A DNA stretch of 64,000 nucleotides from Agarophyton chilense (lineage: Eukaryota; Rhodophyta; Florideophyceae; Gracilariales; Gracilariaceae). Position 1 is the stretch's first letter; each line of letters opens with the position of its first letter. The notes under the pieces were generated by a model that searched no databases, was not told where the DNA came from, and saw only the letters and a list, made by a program, of their open reading frames with translations. The position numbers and the translations under genes were made by a program. The stretch covers positions 248,001 to 312,000 of the forward strand of contig JARGXX010000106.1 in assembly GCA_030374765.1 (NCBI GenBank), written 5' to 3'. Below are positions 45,530 to 57,383 of this stretch, one piece after another.

Positions 45530-48500
45530 GGCAAAAGAAGCTTAGGGCTGGTAATGAAATACCCCAAAAAGTGGACGCAATCTGGGTAGAGGAAAGATGT
45601 AGGGACGGAAAAGCAGTAGATCAGCACAGACTGAGAGTCTTCGTTCTCCCTTTGATATCTCTTTTTTCTCCGGTCACTCTCTTCGATCTGGGTTCTCTAT
45701 ATTCAAATAAGCTTTAGGGCTCCTCTTCTCTTTTTGCGTCTCCTTGAGTATCTATATGTTTTTTTACAATTTGGGCTAATGTTTTCATGGCCGTTCACAA
45801 TAAGTCTCTTTCATTCCTTGTTTAAAGTCCTCTGCGCTGTTCCTTGTGCTATTTTTGAGTTGACCGTTCGCCTCAGTCGCTCTTGTATATAATCGACATA
45901 CATTCACAGGATACCACGTGGCCAGGTCTCTGGCCGTGATACAGTGATGTTTTTTTCAAATAGAAATGATGAGTGTCCAAAGTTCTTCGGTTTGAAATTT
46001 GAAAGAAGGAAACCGAAAATCTTCAACGGAATTTGAGTAATATGGGTTTTGAGAAATGGCACTAGGGTTTGGCCAGGTGCAGCACTATTGGTATTTTGTA
46101 TTCATTAATATTGTTGACATATACTCTGTGAAAAGCACTCTATATTATTACCATCAACCACAAGAATATGATGGATGAAGATTATTCCCCAATCTTACGT
46201 AAAAAATCAAACTTCTCACTGGCAGGGCAGGAAATAAAAGTTTGTAACCTCTTATTGGGTATCACCTCCGATATTAGCTACCAACCAGAGTTTAAGTAAA
46301 TGATTAGAATATTGAGAGTCAGGTGTTACACGTTCCAAGCGCAGGAAGAATTACATTACGGTGTTATCTGCTGAGAGCGAGTATCAAACTCTAGAAAATC
46401 ATTAACATAGGCAGCTTTTTGGATAGGGCAGAAGACTGAGATAAGCCATGTCTCGGAAAGTCGATCCCTAAACATAAGCCCAACGGAGTATGTGTAAAGA
46501 TGGAACACAGCATGCCCTGCCCAGTAGAATTCTTGATAAGAACAATAGAACTGAATCCACCTGCATTCCAAAAAGAACACAGAATATTGTACTCTGAACG
46601 TCGCATTCGCTGCTTTGCCTCACTATTTGACAGAATTTATAATTGATTTGAGTTTTTTACGTACAATAAATGTTTGTACTGAGACTCTCTATTCTCAATT
46701 TCGAAGTCTAATTACTCCATTTTCCTTGCTGCATTATTTGAAAAACTTTCGTGCAATTTTTCTTTTTAGTGAAGTTGATAATCATTGAACAACAGCCCTT
46801 TACAGTTATTATGTCATGTGTAAAGGATATATAAGGATTGGGGCTCCAATACAAAGCCCCGGTTTTGTAGCACAGCGTTCCATCGTATTAAGACCAATGT
46901 TTTATACTTGTATCTGTGTAAGTGAAAATGGTCTCTTACCGAGCGTATTGCAATTAGTCTGTTCTTCTCTTTGAAGAAAATGTTTTCGAGAGTACTAGAT
47001 TGTAAAAGTGTTCCTTTTTATAATTTGTTCAATTGTAAGAAATCTGAAATTCATTTTAAAAAAATACTTAATGCTGAGGACGTTTTGTCGGGATTTTTGC
47101 TCCGCTGAAAAATAGGTCTCAATGTCGTCACGAACTTCAGAATTTCCATTCAATCAATTGCAGAATCTACAAAAGTTATGTTGGGAGAAAAACATTTCTA
47201 GCCTGTTTTCATCATCTCAAAATATATCAAAAAGAATTCTCCAAAAAGCATTATTCTGTTGTAAAAATATTTCCAAATATCTATAACACTGACCGCAATT
47301 TCACTTTCTAAATAGAAGATAGTTGCAATCCCTTTGAAACACCGGGTTTTCCAAAAAAAGGAAAAGGTGCTTTGATAAATGCCAGGTATCATACATTCCC
47401 TATCGTCATCTCATATTCTATGTCTAAACTGGCCAAGGTTATAGCAAAAATATAAACACTCTACAAACACAAGTGAGGAAAAAACTAAAAACAAATCTTT
47501 ATTTCTACAAAACTTGGATAATCCCCAAATTGATGAGGTCTGATCTGATATGGATTATTTTCAATAGACGATACCGAACTACTTTTGAAGAACTTCTCTC
47601 TATTAAATTCTCTACTGAACAAAACACAAAAGAACTTCTTGTAGACAGGGCTGTAAAAAATATATATATATATATTCTTTTTGAAATTTGTTGAGCAGAA
47701 AAAAAAGCTAAGTTTTTAAAAATATCAAAAGTATATGTTTGAGAAAGACGACACATGGCGGAACAAATCTAAACTTATTTCAAGAGCTTCGAAGAAATAA
47801 ATGTTTCACAGATACCAAGATACATTTATTAGTTTGGCAACGAAGGAAGGTTTCTTTAAACTAAACCGGTAACTCTGAGACTAGATCGATAACAAAAGAA
47901 AGTATTCGTTTTTATCGGTTAAATCAATTTTTTTGGTAACTAAAGTGGCTTTTGTATGTAGGTGCAGAACAGTGTGTTAAAGAAAGATCGGCAGGGCGCC
48001 TATCCAGAAATAAAAATTCACTTCAAAGTCCATTAAATCGGACAATGAAAAACTACATAAATAATCGGTTTCAGAACGCTTTAACCTCAGATTACATTCA
48101 CAGTCTTTTGAGTATCGTAATTTTCAATTTTTTTTCCAGTTTTCCTTATTTCAGACACAAGCCAACGCAGGAGGATTTTTCGGGGAAGAGTTTTCTCTTT
48201 CTCAGAAAGGAAGCAAACCATGACTATATAAAACGAAGATGTATGAGATGAGAAAAAATTAGACTAACATATGCTCAGGATTTTTCGATGTGGTGTTTAT
48301 TATGAAGTTTTGATTACATATATTTATGGATTTTTTACTTTTAATGCGCAGATTCTACGGATTCCATATGATTCACAACCATAATACTGTACTTCCATAA
48401 TCAGAACCCAACCCTCATTCCTAAATAGCACCTGGTCGAATATTTTCTTTACTATTTATCAATTCATCCAATTCATTCAAATCTTCGATCATATATAAAA

Positions 48501-48600
48501 ACAATCCCGTTTATCAAAACTACGGAAACCTTTTAAACTGCCAAAAACCTTCATATATCAGGAAAGTGCAGTTGAGCGGAGGCACCATTGTGAAAGAAAT
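45530..48600. other. AT-rich intergenic stretch
   Basis: Composition turns strongly AT-rich with stops in every frame; only short, motif-free ORFs occur. A short AT dinucleotide run lies near 47660-47676. No RNA gene was recognised. Confidence 0.55.
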
Positions 48601-48718
48601 GAATAAACTTGAGGAAAAAAAATATCAGTGCTCTCTTCTTTTTCTTCACTTACTTGAATAGAATTTTTCCATATTCCAAGATCTCGCACAGTGAAATTAG
48701 GATGATTTTTATATTTTA

Positions 48719-49771
48719 TCATGCAGATAAAAGAGAGTCCAACGTTTTAATGCCATCCATTTTTGAAAGACAAATCTCTCTCGAATTCAGAAGTCCTCCG
48801 AGGGACTTTCGTGATTTATGATTGTCTTCTCCTTCACATGAAAAATACTTTTTGGATAACGATAGATACTGAGGATGCACTTCAGTTCGAGAGATAAAAA
48901 CCTTGTTTCCGATAAATAAGAAGGCTGAGAACTTTGACTGCACACTAAGAAATTGTACAACTGCATCAGTTACACCTATCCAATCTGTTGTTCGAAAAAA
49001 GTCATCCACAATGATGATTCCCTTTGGATGGATTGTCTTTGCTCCCAGAATCAAGTCATTCATAGTCGAATGATAGTCATGTCCACCGTCTACGGAAAAC
49101 ATTCGAATTGGTCGGCCATTCGTAAGACTACGGATAATTTTTGGGGATACTCGCAAGGAATTTCCACGGAACGTCTTCAGGTTTCCAAAACTGTAGTCAA
49201 ATCGTTTAAAATTATTTCTCAAAATAATTTCACTTCCACTGCCACTACTGTCAATGTTTTCTTTTTGCCCCTTTTCAAATAGATCTATGGCAATAATATT
49301 TTCTCCTGTTTTTGTAAATGCCGAAAGATAAAGCAGAAAGAGGCCGTGATGGACTCCAATTTCAGCCACGTCTCCAAAAACTTGTTGAGATGATTGAAAC
49401 ATGTTTAGTACAGCCAAAACATATGGCTGTATTTCATCAACCCATCCCCCCAGCATTCCTTCAGACTGCAGCTTCTGAATTTCATGCACCATTTTCTTTT
49501 GGAAAACAAAATTATTTGTTTCCTTGCGCTGGTCAGACAAAGACTTCAAAATGCCTTCATTCAAAAATTTATTTCTATATATCTCAATACTATTTTCAAT
49601 TTCATTCACTCGTATAGAGTTTGAGTCTCCGATGAGCGTCAAAGACTTTTGACATACAATGAAAAAAATAAAAAACATAAAAATCTGCTTTATTATCGAA
49701 AAGCAGCTCGGGAAATATTGATTCCTTTCATTTTGAAGAAGTTGGCCTTTTATTTTAGCTATTTGGAACAT
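48719..49771 (-). CDS. Membrane-anchored SAM-dependent methyltransferase
   Basis: This intact frame of 350 codons runs from ATG (49771) to TGA (48721-48719) and is the longest unbroken frame in the window. Residues about 24-47 (FSIIKQIFMFFIFFIVCQKS) are a single membrane segment after a short basic N-terminus, as in type II Golgi/ER enzymes. The catalytic domain has the class I SAM-binding signature DVAEIGVHHGLFLLYLSAF (about 133-151), an acidic residue after motif II (IIAIDLFEKG), MFSVDGGHDYHSTMNDL (about 231-247) and IIIVDDFF (about 259-266), typical of the Methyltransf_24-like group. The substrate is unknown; O-methylation of a secreted glycan would fit the anchor but is inference. It sits in an AT-rich island and is AT-rich itself. 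Neighbours give no pathway hint. Confidence 0.75.
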   Translation of the reverse strand: MFQIAKIKGQLLQNERNQYFPSCFSIIKQIFMFFIFFIVCQKSLTLIGDSNSIRVNEIENSIEIYRNKFLNEGILKSLSDQRKETNNFVFQKKMVHEIQKLQSEGMLGGWVDEIQPYVLAVLNMFQSSQQVFGDVAEIGVHHGLFLLYLSAFTKTGENIIAIDLFEKGQKENIDSSGSGSEIILRNNFKRFDYSFGNLKTFRGNSLRVSPKIIRSLTNGRPIRMFSVDGGHDYHSTMNDLILGAKTIHPKGIIIVDDFFRTTDWIGVTDAVVQFLSVQSKFSAFLFIGNKVFISRTEVHPQYLSLSKKYFSCEGEDNHKSRKSLGGLLNSREICLSKMDGIKTLDSLLSA

Positions 49772-50840
49772 GGTAGCTAGTTATATATTCGAAACACAAC
49801 ACCGCAGGAGTAATTGGGTATTCACAAAAGCTCACAATATTATTTTTGATGGTTAAAACTGATGAACAATTCTTTTTATAATTGAAAGAAGACGAGTTTT
49901 TGTTGAAATCTGAAGTACTTTAATCGATGTTTGCAACTTCTTTTGTACAATTGCTGAGTGACTGGAATTATAAGACGTAACCCAACACTCTTTGAAACCG
50001 AAAGGTTTCTGTGAACGTTAAGAAACCCATCTATTATTATTAATACTCTCAACAAGATATGAAACTGTATCTTTTTGAAACAGAAAAAATCTAATTTATA
50101 AAATAAAAGCTCATATAATAATTTACTGTGGTTTCATTCCATTATTGTTCTCAAAATATTCTATTTTTTGTAATCCTAGAGCTGTGACTCGCTATCCCCG
50201 TCTCTAAACAGAGTGTTATTCCGAAAGTACATTCACTAGGATATGTGAATTATGTAGAAAAGATAATTGTAACTGAAGACATGGATCTACTGATAGTAAA
50301 GGTATCGGTCTTGCCTCCATGGGTGAATTGCTGTTTTTTGCTTCCTGAAAGGATTACACCAAACATTTTGTTCATAGAGAGTAAATAACCTTAGCAGTTG
50401 ATAGTGTGCAGTATATAACGTGCTTATCGAACTGCTGGGTAGTTGTGCCCAATGAACCACAACCTAGTGATGAAAGGCCCAACCCCCCATTTTTTCTGCG
50501 ACTGCAATCCAAACAAAGAATGCATATTAATTTCTCTATTTCTATCCGAAGACCCTCTGCTGCCGTCACTGCCCTCCCACGACCCATTTGCAACGTCATT
50601 TTTGGAGTTCTGGAGGGGGGGGGATGACCGGAGGCGATGCGAGCACAGAAAGTGAAGTGAGTTTCGAAACATATTCGGTGCATTGCTTCTGAGTACTTTG
50701 TGAATATGAATGACGGTCCAATTTTTTATATCACCAGAAATGAGTGTGATATCCGAGGACTACTCAGATATCAGCACTCCTGCAGTGCTAGTATTTTTTC
50801 TAATCACTTTTGGGTCACCTCCAAGATATGTACTATTATG
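49772..50840. other. AT-rich upstream region, no other gene
   Basis: The 600 bp upstream of the methyltransferase are AT-rich and should hold its promoter; no specific element is convincing. From 50.4 kb the composition rises toward the rest of the window, with only motif-free ORFs. Confidence 0.4.
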
Positions 50841-50845
50841 ATAAT

Positions 50846-51296
50846 TGTAAAAGACACATCCGTAAATTTTGGAAGGGGACGCAACACGGGTAGTTACATC
50901 CCAAGGAGAAACAAGTAGCAGATGTGCTCTTGAGAGTACCAGTCCAGAATAGGGCAAAGAAGCCAAAGAAAGCCCGCATAAAGAAGGATTGTAATCAGTT
51001 GAGAACTCGAATGACAAAGTGATCAATATATGTGTGGCAGGCAGAGGCAAAGGTTAAAAGATGGGATGTAATATAATGAAATCAGTAAATGCCTATTCCA
51101 CTAAGTAAAGACTGAGGGTATGTATTGCAACTGTTCTAGAATATAGTATTGTTCTTTTTTTGACGACACCTCGATGACGACGACTTTTATAATCGTCTTG
51201 ATGATCGGGAGTTACCGGAAACTTCATATAGCATACGCTGCACCAGGCGTCGTTGTCTTTGTAATTAGCGCGTCATAACGCGTTGTAATGCTTACA
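50846..51296 (-). repeat. LTR, family L1, copy a
   Basis: It starts TGTAAAAG and ends GCTTACA on the plus strand, and aligns with 62188-62649 in the same orientation throughout, including gatcaatatat, gttgcaactgttctag and the cgcgttgtaatg end. Divergence is about 25-30% with small indels (451 versus 462 bp). No primer site follows it on the minus side, so it is either the 3' LTR of the element starting at 62649 or a solo LTR. Confidence 0.65.
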
Positions 51297-52860
51297 GCCG
51301 CTTCGATGAACCCCCAATTGCCGCTGACTCTGCACGTTGATGTTTCAGACGGTACAGCGCTTTAAGGAGACCTTAAGAGATGGAGGACGGCTGCGACGCT
51401 TCTCATGTTGAGTACCTACGAGAAGAATGTGCCAGACGCGGGTGTTGCTTTGCGGTTCGAAAGAGTTGTATAATTGGTGTTGGATGTTGCTTCTGTGGTG
51501 ACGTTGCCGGCTTCCACTTGTGAATCAGAGCCTTGCACACTTGAGTATTCGCTCGATGGTGTCACAGACGTTGGTACTATATGCAAAACACACAAAAGTC
51601 AGTACTTTCACCCAATACCAAAAGATCAGTGAGAGTCCCTTACTTTTTTGAACGAATGAATACGGGGGTGTAGAGTGTGAGCCCTACACCATATCAAATG
51701 GGTCTTGATAACGACAGGAAATGCCAAACAGTCCCACGTGAGTGAGAGGTTTGCAGAATGAATCGGAGCAGCTGCGGTGATAAGCGAATCCATCCCCCAA
51801 GAAAAGAAAGAGAACGGAGAAATGATGGTGGCAAGACAGACAATAATTGTGCTAAGGGATGGGTTCGTTGCCATGGGAAGTAGAGGTCTGAGATACTTTA
51901 GTCAGTCTGACTTGACCAGAGTTGTTCGGACCAAACTGGACCTGGCCTAGTTTTGACAATTTGGAGGCAGACCGGCAGGAGAGTTCCTGCGGCTTCCGGT
52001 CCAATATCCTCCAGCCTTTTGCTAACCACGCGCCTTACTCGACGCAGAACAAATTTGCATTTAGTTCTGAATTTGTGATTCAAAAAACATATTTCGTTCT
52101 ACAGCTCTAATTCCAAATAATAATGTAGTTACTATATTAGTTGAGTCAAATAGTAGACCAATGTGGCTCGCTTACATTAGTATATATAATGCCGAGCGCG
52201 TTTTCCTCGTTCGTTTTACACGCGTCACATAAACCTGCACTCAAAGATCGCTACACGGGGCGATCATCAATTTAGGGTAATGAAAATGAGTCATTTCTTT
52301 GTTTCCGGTCAAACAGGAAAGATACAGTTAAATGGTCTCATAGGGGGAGATAACTGGTTCTTGAATTTTCAGAGTAACGCTCTAGAGAAACCTTTGATTC
52401 CTCCGTATAATGACCGGATCCGGGGAGATGTCCATAATGTCCCACTACGTAGTGTTAGAGAAACGCACTGTGTCGGATACCCACAAAGAGTTTTAAACTA
52501 GAGAAGACACTATCACCTATCGTGCGAGACTAGTGGGTACAATGACAGCCGAGAAATGGTCCATATATTTTGAACAAAGCAATGAAAAGATGTTAAAAGT
52601 TCAACACGACTACTTCCAACTGATTTTGTGTTAGCTGCAAAGGGACCATCTACTTAGAGGTAGTAGATCCAGAGACGGTATCGCCGCTTTGAATAAAACG
52701 TGATGTTATTCTATCATAGTTGACGCGTTCTAGGGGCAAAATGATTTCTCTGCGTTTTGATATCACATCGAAAGATTTTCCGGAGCATTCTTTGCCTTAT
52801 GTTATGGTAACATCGTGCAGGTGTTTGAGTTTTCTCGTATAAACCATAACTCGTCGGGCG
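51297..52860. other. No supported gene
   Basis: The minus frame 51874-51626 is open but hydrophobic and motif-free. If the L1 LTRs belong to one element, this stretch should contain the end of its pol gene, but I could not read RNase H or integrase motifs. Confidence 0.35.
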
Positions 52861-52863
52861 TGC

Positions 52864-53097
52864 TCACACTGTCGAGTGTATCCTTGATGTGGTGATACCT
52901 AGATCCGCGTGAACGAGATTCTTCCCAGAATAAAGTCCATCACGCAATTCTTCACATATCTGATTCTTGTGCGGGAGTGGCCAGCGGTCCGATCTCACGA
53001 TCCTGTTTAAGGCACAGTAGTTAACGCAGAACCTTTGATTGCCATATTTTTGTGTATCTATCATGACTGGAAATGACAAAGCCGAAGAACAACAAGG
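52864..53097 (-). pseudogene. Ty3/gypsy-type reverse transcriptase fragment
   Basis: The minus strand reads SALSFPVMIDTQKYGNQRFC and NYCALNRIVRSDRWPLPH, matching the fingers of gypsy-type RT (SPVVLVKKKDG.RFCVDYRALN....D.YPLP). It stops at TGA after about 75 codons, before the YXDD motif. Its upstream end coincides exactly with the L2 LTR at 53098, so the RT was cut by that insertion. It may be part of the L1 element. Confidence 0.7.
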
Positions 53098-53513
53098 TGT
53101 AACTCAATGACTGCTGGGTCAGCGTACGGGTCTCGACCGGTGGTAGCGTGGAAATGCGGATTCTAATGTTCAAATCTTTGACGGCTGCACTCCCAGAGTA
53201 CTTAGTGCAAAGAACTGGTATTTACTGCGCAGTCCTACAGGTTGGAGTTACGGAAACGATGGCTTGAAGACCAAAGGGTGGAACTTATATACAAAAGAGG
53301 GTTATTTAGTATCCTAACGGTGCCTACCTTCGTCTAAGGGAGAAGCTTCACTCGATCCAAGTAAATATCAATGGCCAGGCGCTGGGATCTCCCTGGCACT
53401 GTCATGCTAATCTATATCACAAATTAAAACAAAATAAAAATCTAAATAATCCTAGCTGAGATAGGCCAGTCCACGTGGCGTCTGTAAGATACCTCAGGTC
53501 CCGGCGGCTTACA
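53098..53513 (-). repeat. 416-bp LTR, family L2, copy 2
   Basis: It starts TGTAAC and ends GCTTACA on the plus strand, the same length as copy 1 at 13195-13610 and alignable throughout. The adjacent 30 bp on its right (53514-53545) also match copy 1 and hold the purine-rich tract, so on the minus strand this is a 3' LTR. It lies inside a gypsy RT sequence. No internal L2 coding sequence is recognisable further right. Confidence 0.75.
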
Positions 53514-53545
53514 AAGCTCCACCTTTATCATCGCTCCTTCACACA

Positions 53546-54560
53546 AGGGTGCATGACACCGGTTTATAACATGCGCTCCACTTTTTTTTGAACGACTTCG
53601 TTGGACTACGGTGGAAGAATTCGAACTTGGGACCTGATTCGTTTCCTTATTTTCAAATCAAATAAATGCATGTCTAATACATCAGCTGAGCATAACTCAT
53701 GCAACGAACGGGCAATAACTCGTGCCTTTAAAAAAACTATCGCCTATTATATGTTCATTTTTTTTGAAGAAATGCTCTAGCTCTGAAAGGACTGTGTCCC
53801 ACCAATCTTTGGGAGACCAAATCAAATCCCAGCAAAGATTCACCCCTATGCTTTTTGGGGCCTTTCATCGTTTCAAGAAGAAGGCCTACTCCGATATGTC
53901 AGCTTTGAGGGTAGTGAAAAACGACTCAACAGTTCTGACAGGATCTTGAGTGCCCCTGATAATTCGCTAGACCTCGGGATATTTCCTCTTCCCTTTTTGG
54001 TTAAATATGTCGTTTGTTGTTGTCGTGAGGTTGATACTAAATAATTGCAGTTGGCACTACAACTGTGACGCCCGGTGGTGGCTGAATCGTGTACTATTTG
54101 CCAGGTAGATCTTCTTTGAATCCGAGAACAAAGTTTCTCTCATTGTTTTGCTGATGTCCACAGTGTACCCTAATGATAGGTGAGAAGAATCTTTACGGGT
54201 ATGGTAGTCACACTGCCTTATATTTACTCGAATGTCGAAGTACTCGTTTGGATCGGCCCCATATTCAGTAGAGAGAACAAGTATGTCGTCAAGTTTCGGT
54301 ATAATTAGAACTGAGTCCGGTAAGAAAGGTGAATTATTGTGACGAAACTCCAAGTGGTGCTAGAACAAAATATTTAGAACTCTATAAAGTGTGCTTTAGC
54401 GACGGATTCGGATGTGGATGCTTCCCCAGGCATAACTTCGCTGAGTTGGGGTAACGCTGGGAGACCTTAAAATCGAGAAGAAAAATCCTCGCTGGCCGAA
54501 AAGGAGTTAGACTCTTTTCGGTTGCCACCAGAGAATTCCGTTCATTCCATCCAACAGGTT
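53546..54560. other. No clearly supported gene
   Basis: Minus ORFs 54353-54057 and 54573-54382 are protein-like and lie just downstream of the tyrosine recombinase relic, so they may be its 3' flank or tail, but they show no motif. Near 53611-53630 a segment resembles the complement of a tRNA 3' end; it is discussed among rejected items. Confidence 0.3.
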
Positions 54561-54569
54561 GTATTTCTT

Positions 54570-55131
54570 TCAAACCAGTAGCCTACTTGTTTCTTCTAGC
54601 GTCAGACGGATGCTGCTTGCGAGCAGCGTAACGGTTAATACGTACTTAGCTTGCTTCGCTGATTGTGTTTCTTTGAAAAAAGGACCTTCCCTTCCGCAAG
54701 CAATGAGACAGTGAATCTGAACATCTCGAGCGTCCATCTGTAGCAATAGTTTGGGCTCGAACACGATGACAGAAGTCGTGAAGATCACCACAGATTGTGC
54801 CAGATTGCGGTGTGATTGGGCCAGGAATTCTGAGAGACATTGCGGCGTCTTTCATACTTGAAAGATATGAAGCGTATGAAAGTTGAGAAAAGCGCTGGTT
54901 AAAGTGGTTTAATACATAATTATGGAAGAGTGTTTTGACATCCTGGTCACGAAGGATTGTAAATTGGCCCTTCCCTGTTTTTGCTTCCTTGATTGCTTTG
55001 CCGGCGATGAACGCTGGTTGGAGACCTCGTAGCCTAGAACCTCCTAATAGTGCAATATTTTCGTATTCCAGATTGATAGTTTCATCAGCTCTGCGATATC
55101 TTGCCCATGTTACAGCCAGTGCGACAAGCAT
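54570..55131 (-). pseudogene. Tyrosine recombinase relic of second element
   Basis: The minus frame reads VTWARYRRADETINLEYENI (box I region), then FSQLSYASYLSSMKD, then the box II/III region ITPQSGTI, DLHDF, VRAQTIATDGRSR and DSLSHCLRKG. Family members have PHS..R, HGRWR and HYLR at these places, so the catalytic His, Arg and Tyr all look mutated. The frame is otherwise long and open (162 codons). Confidence 0.6.
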
Positions 55132-55607
55132 GAAGTGATGGTTTTACTCATTGATACGAAAAACAAGAGCTAACAAAAAATTTGAGAGTGAGTGGCGAAG
55201 AGTTAGAGTAAGGTACTTCTTTTTTTCAGAATTCTATTGCTCTTTTCGAAAGCGGAACTGTTGCCCAATGCAAAGGGACCTCGAACTCGAGGCGGCACAA
55301 CATATTTGATATTTTTTGCCGTTTCCCTGGAGCAGGATCTTTGTGAAAAACTGACTCATGATGGAGAAGGTGTTGGTCCACCTGATACCTTTTTCTTGAT
55401 AGGGAGGGTCGCCGTCGGCGGTAGAGGTTGTCTGCCTTCAAATACCGTTGTTGAGTTGACGGTTTGATGGGCGAAGCGAAAAATGAAAAGTTTTGAGACT
55501 AAATATATATTATGTGCTCTAGTGTTTCGATTTCAGGTTCACGGGCTAAATAAGAAGGTTCGTGAACCCCGGGAGAAAAATATGAGCGACTGCGAACACG
55601 ATGATCA

Positions 55608-56193
55608 CTACGATGTGGTTTTTGCTTGCCAAGAGCTTGACGAAGGCGAAAGCAGTGGCACAACTAACGCCATATGCTCATTGGGAAGATCGCAGCCGGG
55701 AAGATGCATCACCTGGGTTGAGCTTTGAGAGGACAAATGGAATACGAAGGGTACGTTGTGTGCCAAGGTGAGGGCCGCGAAGCGGTGTGCAGGAAGCACA
55801 GGATTTCTGGATGCGGGACGCCCTTTTGATAATGCACCGATGACAGCAGTGCTATCTGAGAGTAGCAAGATGCGATGCCCAGAAACGCAATGAGAGACTA
55901 TCCAGTCGGGCGCCAGAACTCCAGGAAATCCTTCAACTGCATCGATGTATTCTCGTCGTCGCCAGCGATGAGCAAAAGCTGTAAGCCATGAACAAGACCT
56001 GAATATAGAGTGGATTTTGGGAAATTCGAGAGGAGCAATTGTGAAACCCCTTGCTTCCCCGTCGTACAAGAAATACATCATAGCTGATATATATCTTTGC
56101 GTAGATAAAACCGCCCGCATCATTACTAGCGTCGAAGGCGACTAACGTCGTCCAGATTGGGCTACCAAGTCGCAAATGTGCCAGTGGTATCAC
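55608..56193 (-). pseudogene. RNase H relic of second element
   Basis: The minus strand gives LVAFDASNDAGGFIYAKIY (56193 onward) and then, after a shift, RILLLSDSTAVIGALSKGRP with ASRNPVLPAHRFAALTLAHN and a decayed end HLPGCDLPNEH. These match the first and third acidic motifs of retroelement RNase H. The 171-codon frame 56123-55608 is open. Confidence 0.65.
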
Positions 56194-56589
56194 GCCTGCA
56201 AGAGCCGAAATCTCTCTACGCGCTGCCAGCTGTAGTTCAAGGTTAGATTAATGTTCGCGACGGGTTGCGAAGAATGTCCAGAGCAGAAAGGCCAGAGGCG
56301 GTCGGATTGCGTGGGCCACCCATATTAGTTTTCCAACGCTGGAACTGACTCGTACTTGATATTGCTGGGTGTATCCGTCAAGATCAGCGGACATGATTTG
56401 TAGCGTGCAGGCTTGGTTGGATCATGATAGATTGTATTCTTTCTAATTTTTGAGACGCATTCACTTAAAGGCAGCTTTGTGGCAACTAATCTGTTTCTCG
56501 GGCTCGAATTGGGGGGTTTGCGTCATAACCCGTGCTGCAGGAAGGCTGCATTGCACTCGCAGTTGGAAAGTATGAGGTATTCTTGTGTT

Positions 56590-57286
56590 CAGATTATTTT
56601 AATTACATTGAAATCATCCTGAATGTGTAGAATGAGATTATCCTTTTAAATAAAGAAAACGGGAAAGTGTTGCCTCGAAAAGGTCTTTAATTTGATGAAG
56701 CTTTGTAAGGAGCGTGTTTTTGAGAGCAAGTCGATTGCTACACGTCAACGAGACAAGCTCGTGCCATGCTGTGGACCACGGTCATACTGCATTTAAACCC
56801 CATTGACATAGTCGTCTGAAGTGGGCGAAAAAGGTCTTCGGGAAGGATGTCACAACCGTAGGTGTTCCGTTTTGAATTTTGGGATGTCAGATCTAGAACT
56901 CTAAAGGGGATGGATTGTAGTGGAAGAAGATCTGAAAGGGAATCGTGGATTTAGATGCTATGGAACATATCGCTAACGTCAAAGAAGAATCCAGCCTTCT
57001 GAATTGTGGATAGATCGCGTATACTAGAGAATAAATTAGGTGTCAAAAGAATAATGTAAGGGTGATCGGGCATCAGATCGTTTTGTATTCGTCGCGAGGT
57101 TGTTAATATGTCAGAATATTTTCTTTCGGATATGGCGAACAATTCCACTGTCAACCAGTGTGCAAGCAAACAATAGGTGAGACATTCTTTTGAAATTGAA
57201 GACCAACGAAACATTCCAGCCTTCTGAAGCTTGTAGAGTACCGTTGGGTAATGACCATGCTTCGTGTGAGTTCGAGGTCTCAACAT
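56590..57286 (-). pseudogene. Reverse transcriptase relic of second element
   Basis: The first part (57286-56951) includes LFAISERKYSDI, MPDHPYIILLTPNLFSSIRD and GFFFDVSDMFHSI, the palm region around the first catalytic Asp. Further on, TMSMGFKCSMTVVHSM near 56812-56760 is the motif B region and LILHIQDDFNV near 56640-56610 holds the catalytic DD pair. Segments lie in different frames with stops between. Confidence 0.65.
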
Positions 57287-57383
57287 GCGGTATTATGTCT
57301 GCAAAAGTGCCTCAAGCGATTTTGTATGTGTAGAGAGGGAACATACAGCGAAAATTTCGTAAATTGGAGGTGGTAGCATGAAA

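Noticed and set aside
53590-53640. tRNA-like segment or primer site (tggaagaattcgaacttggg)
   Set aside because: The minus strand resembles a T-arm plus CCA end, but T-stem pairing is poor and no anticodon arm could be folded; no LTR end adjoins it on the proper side.
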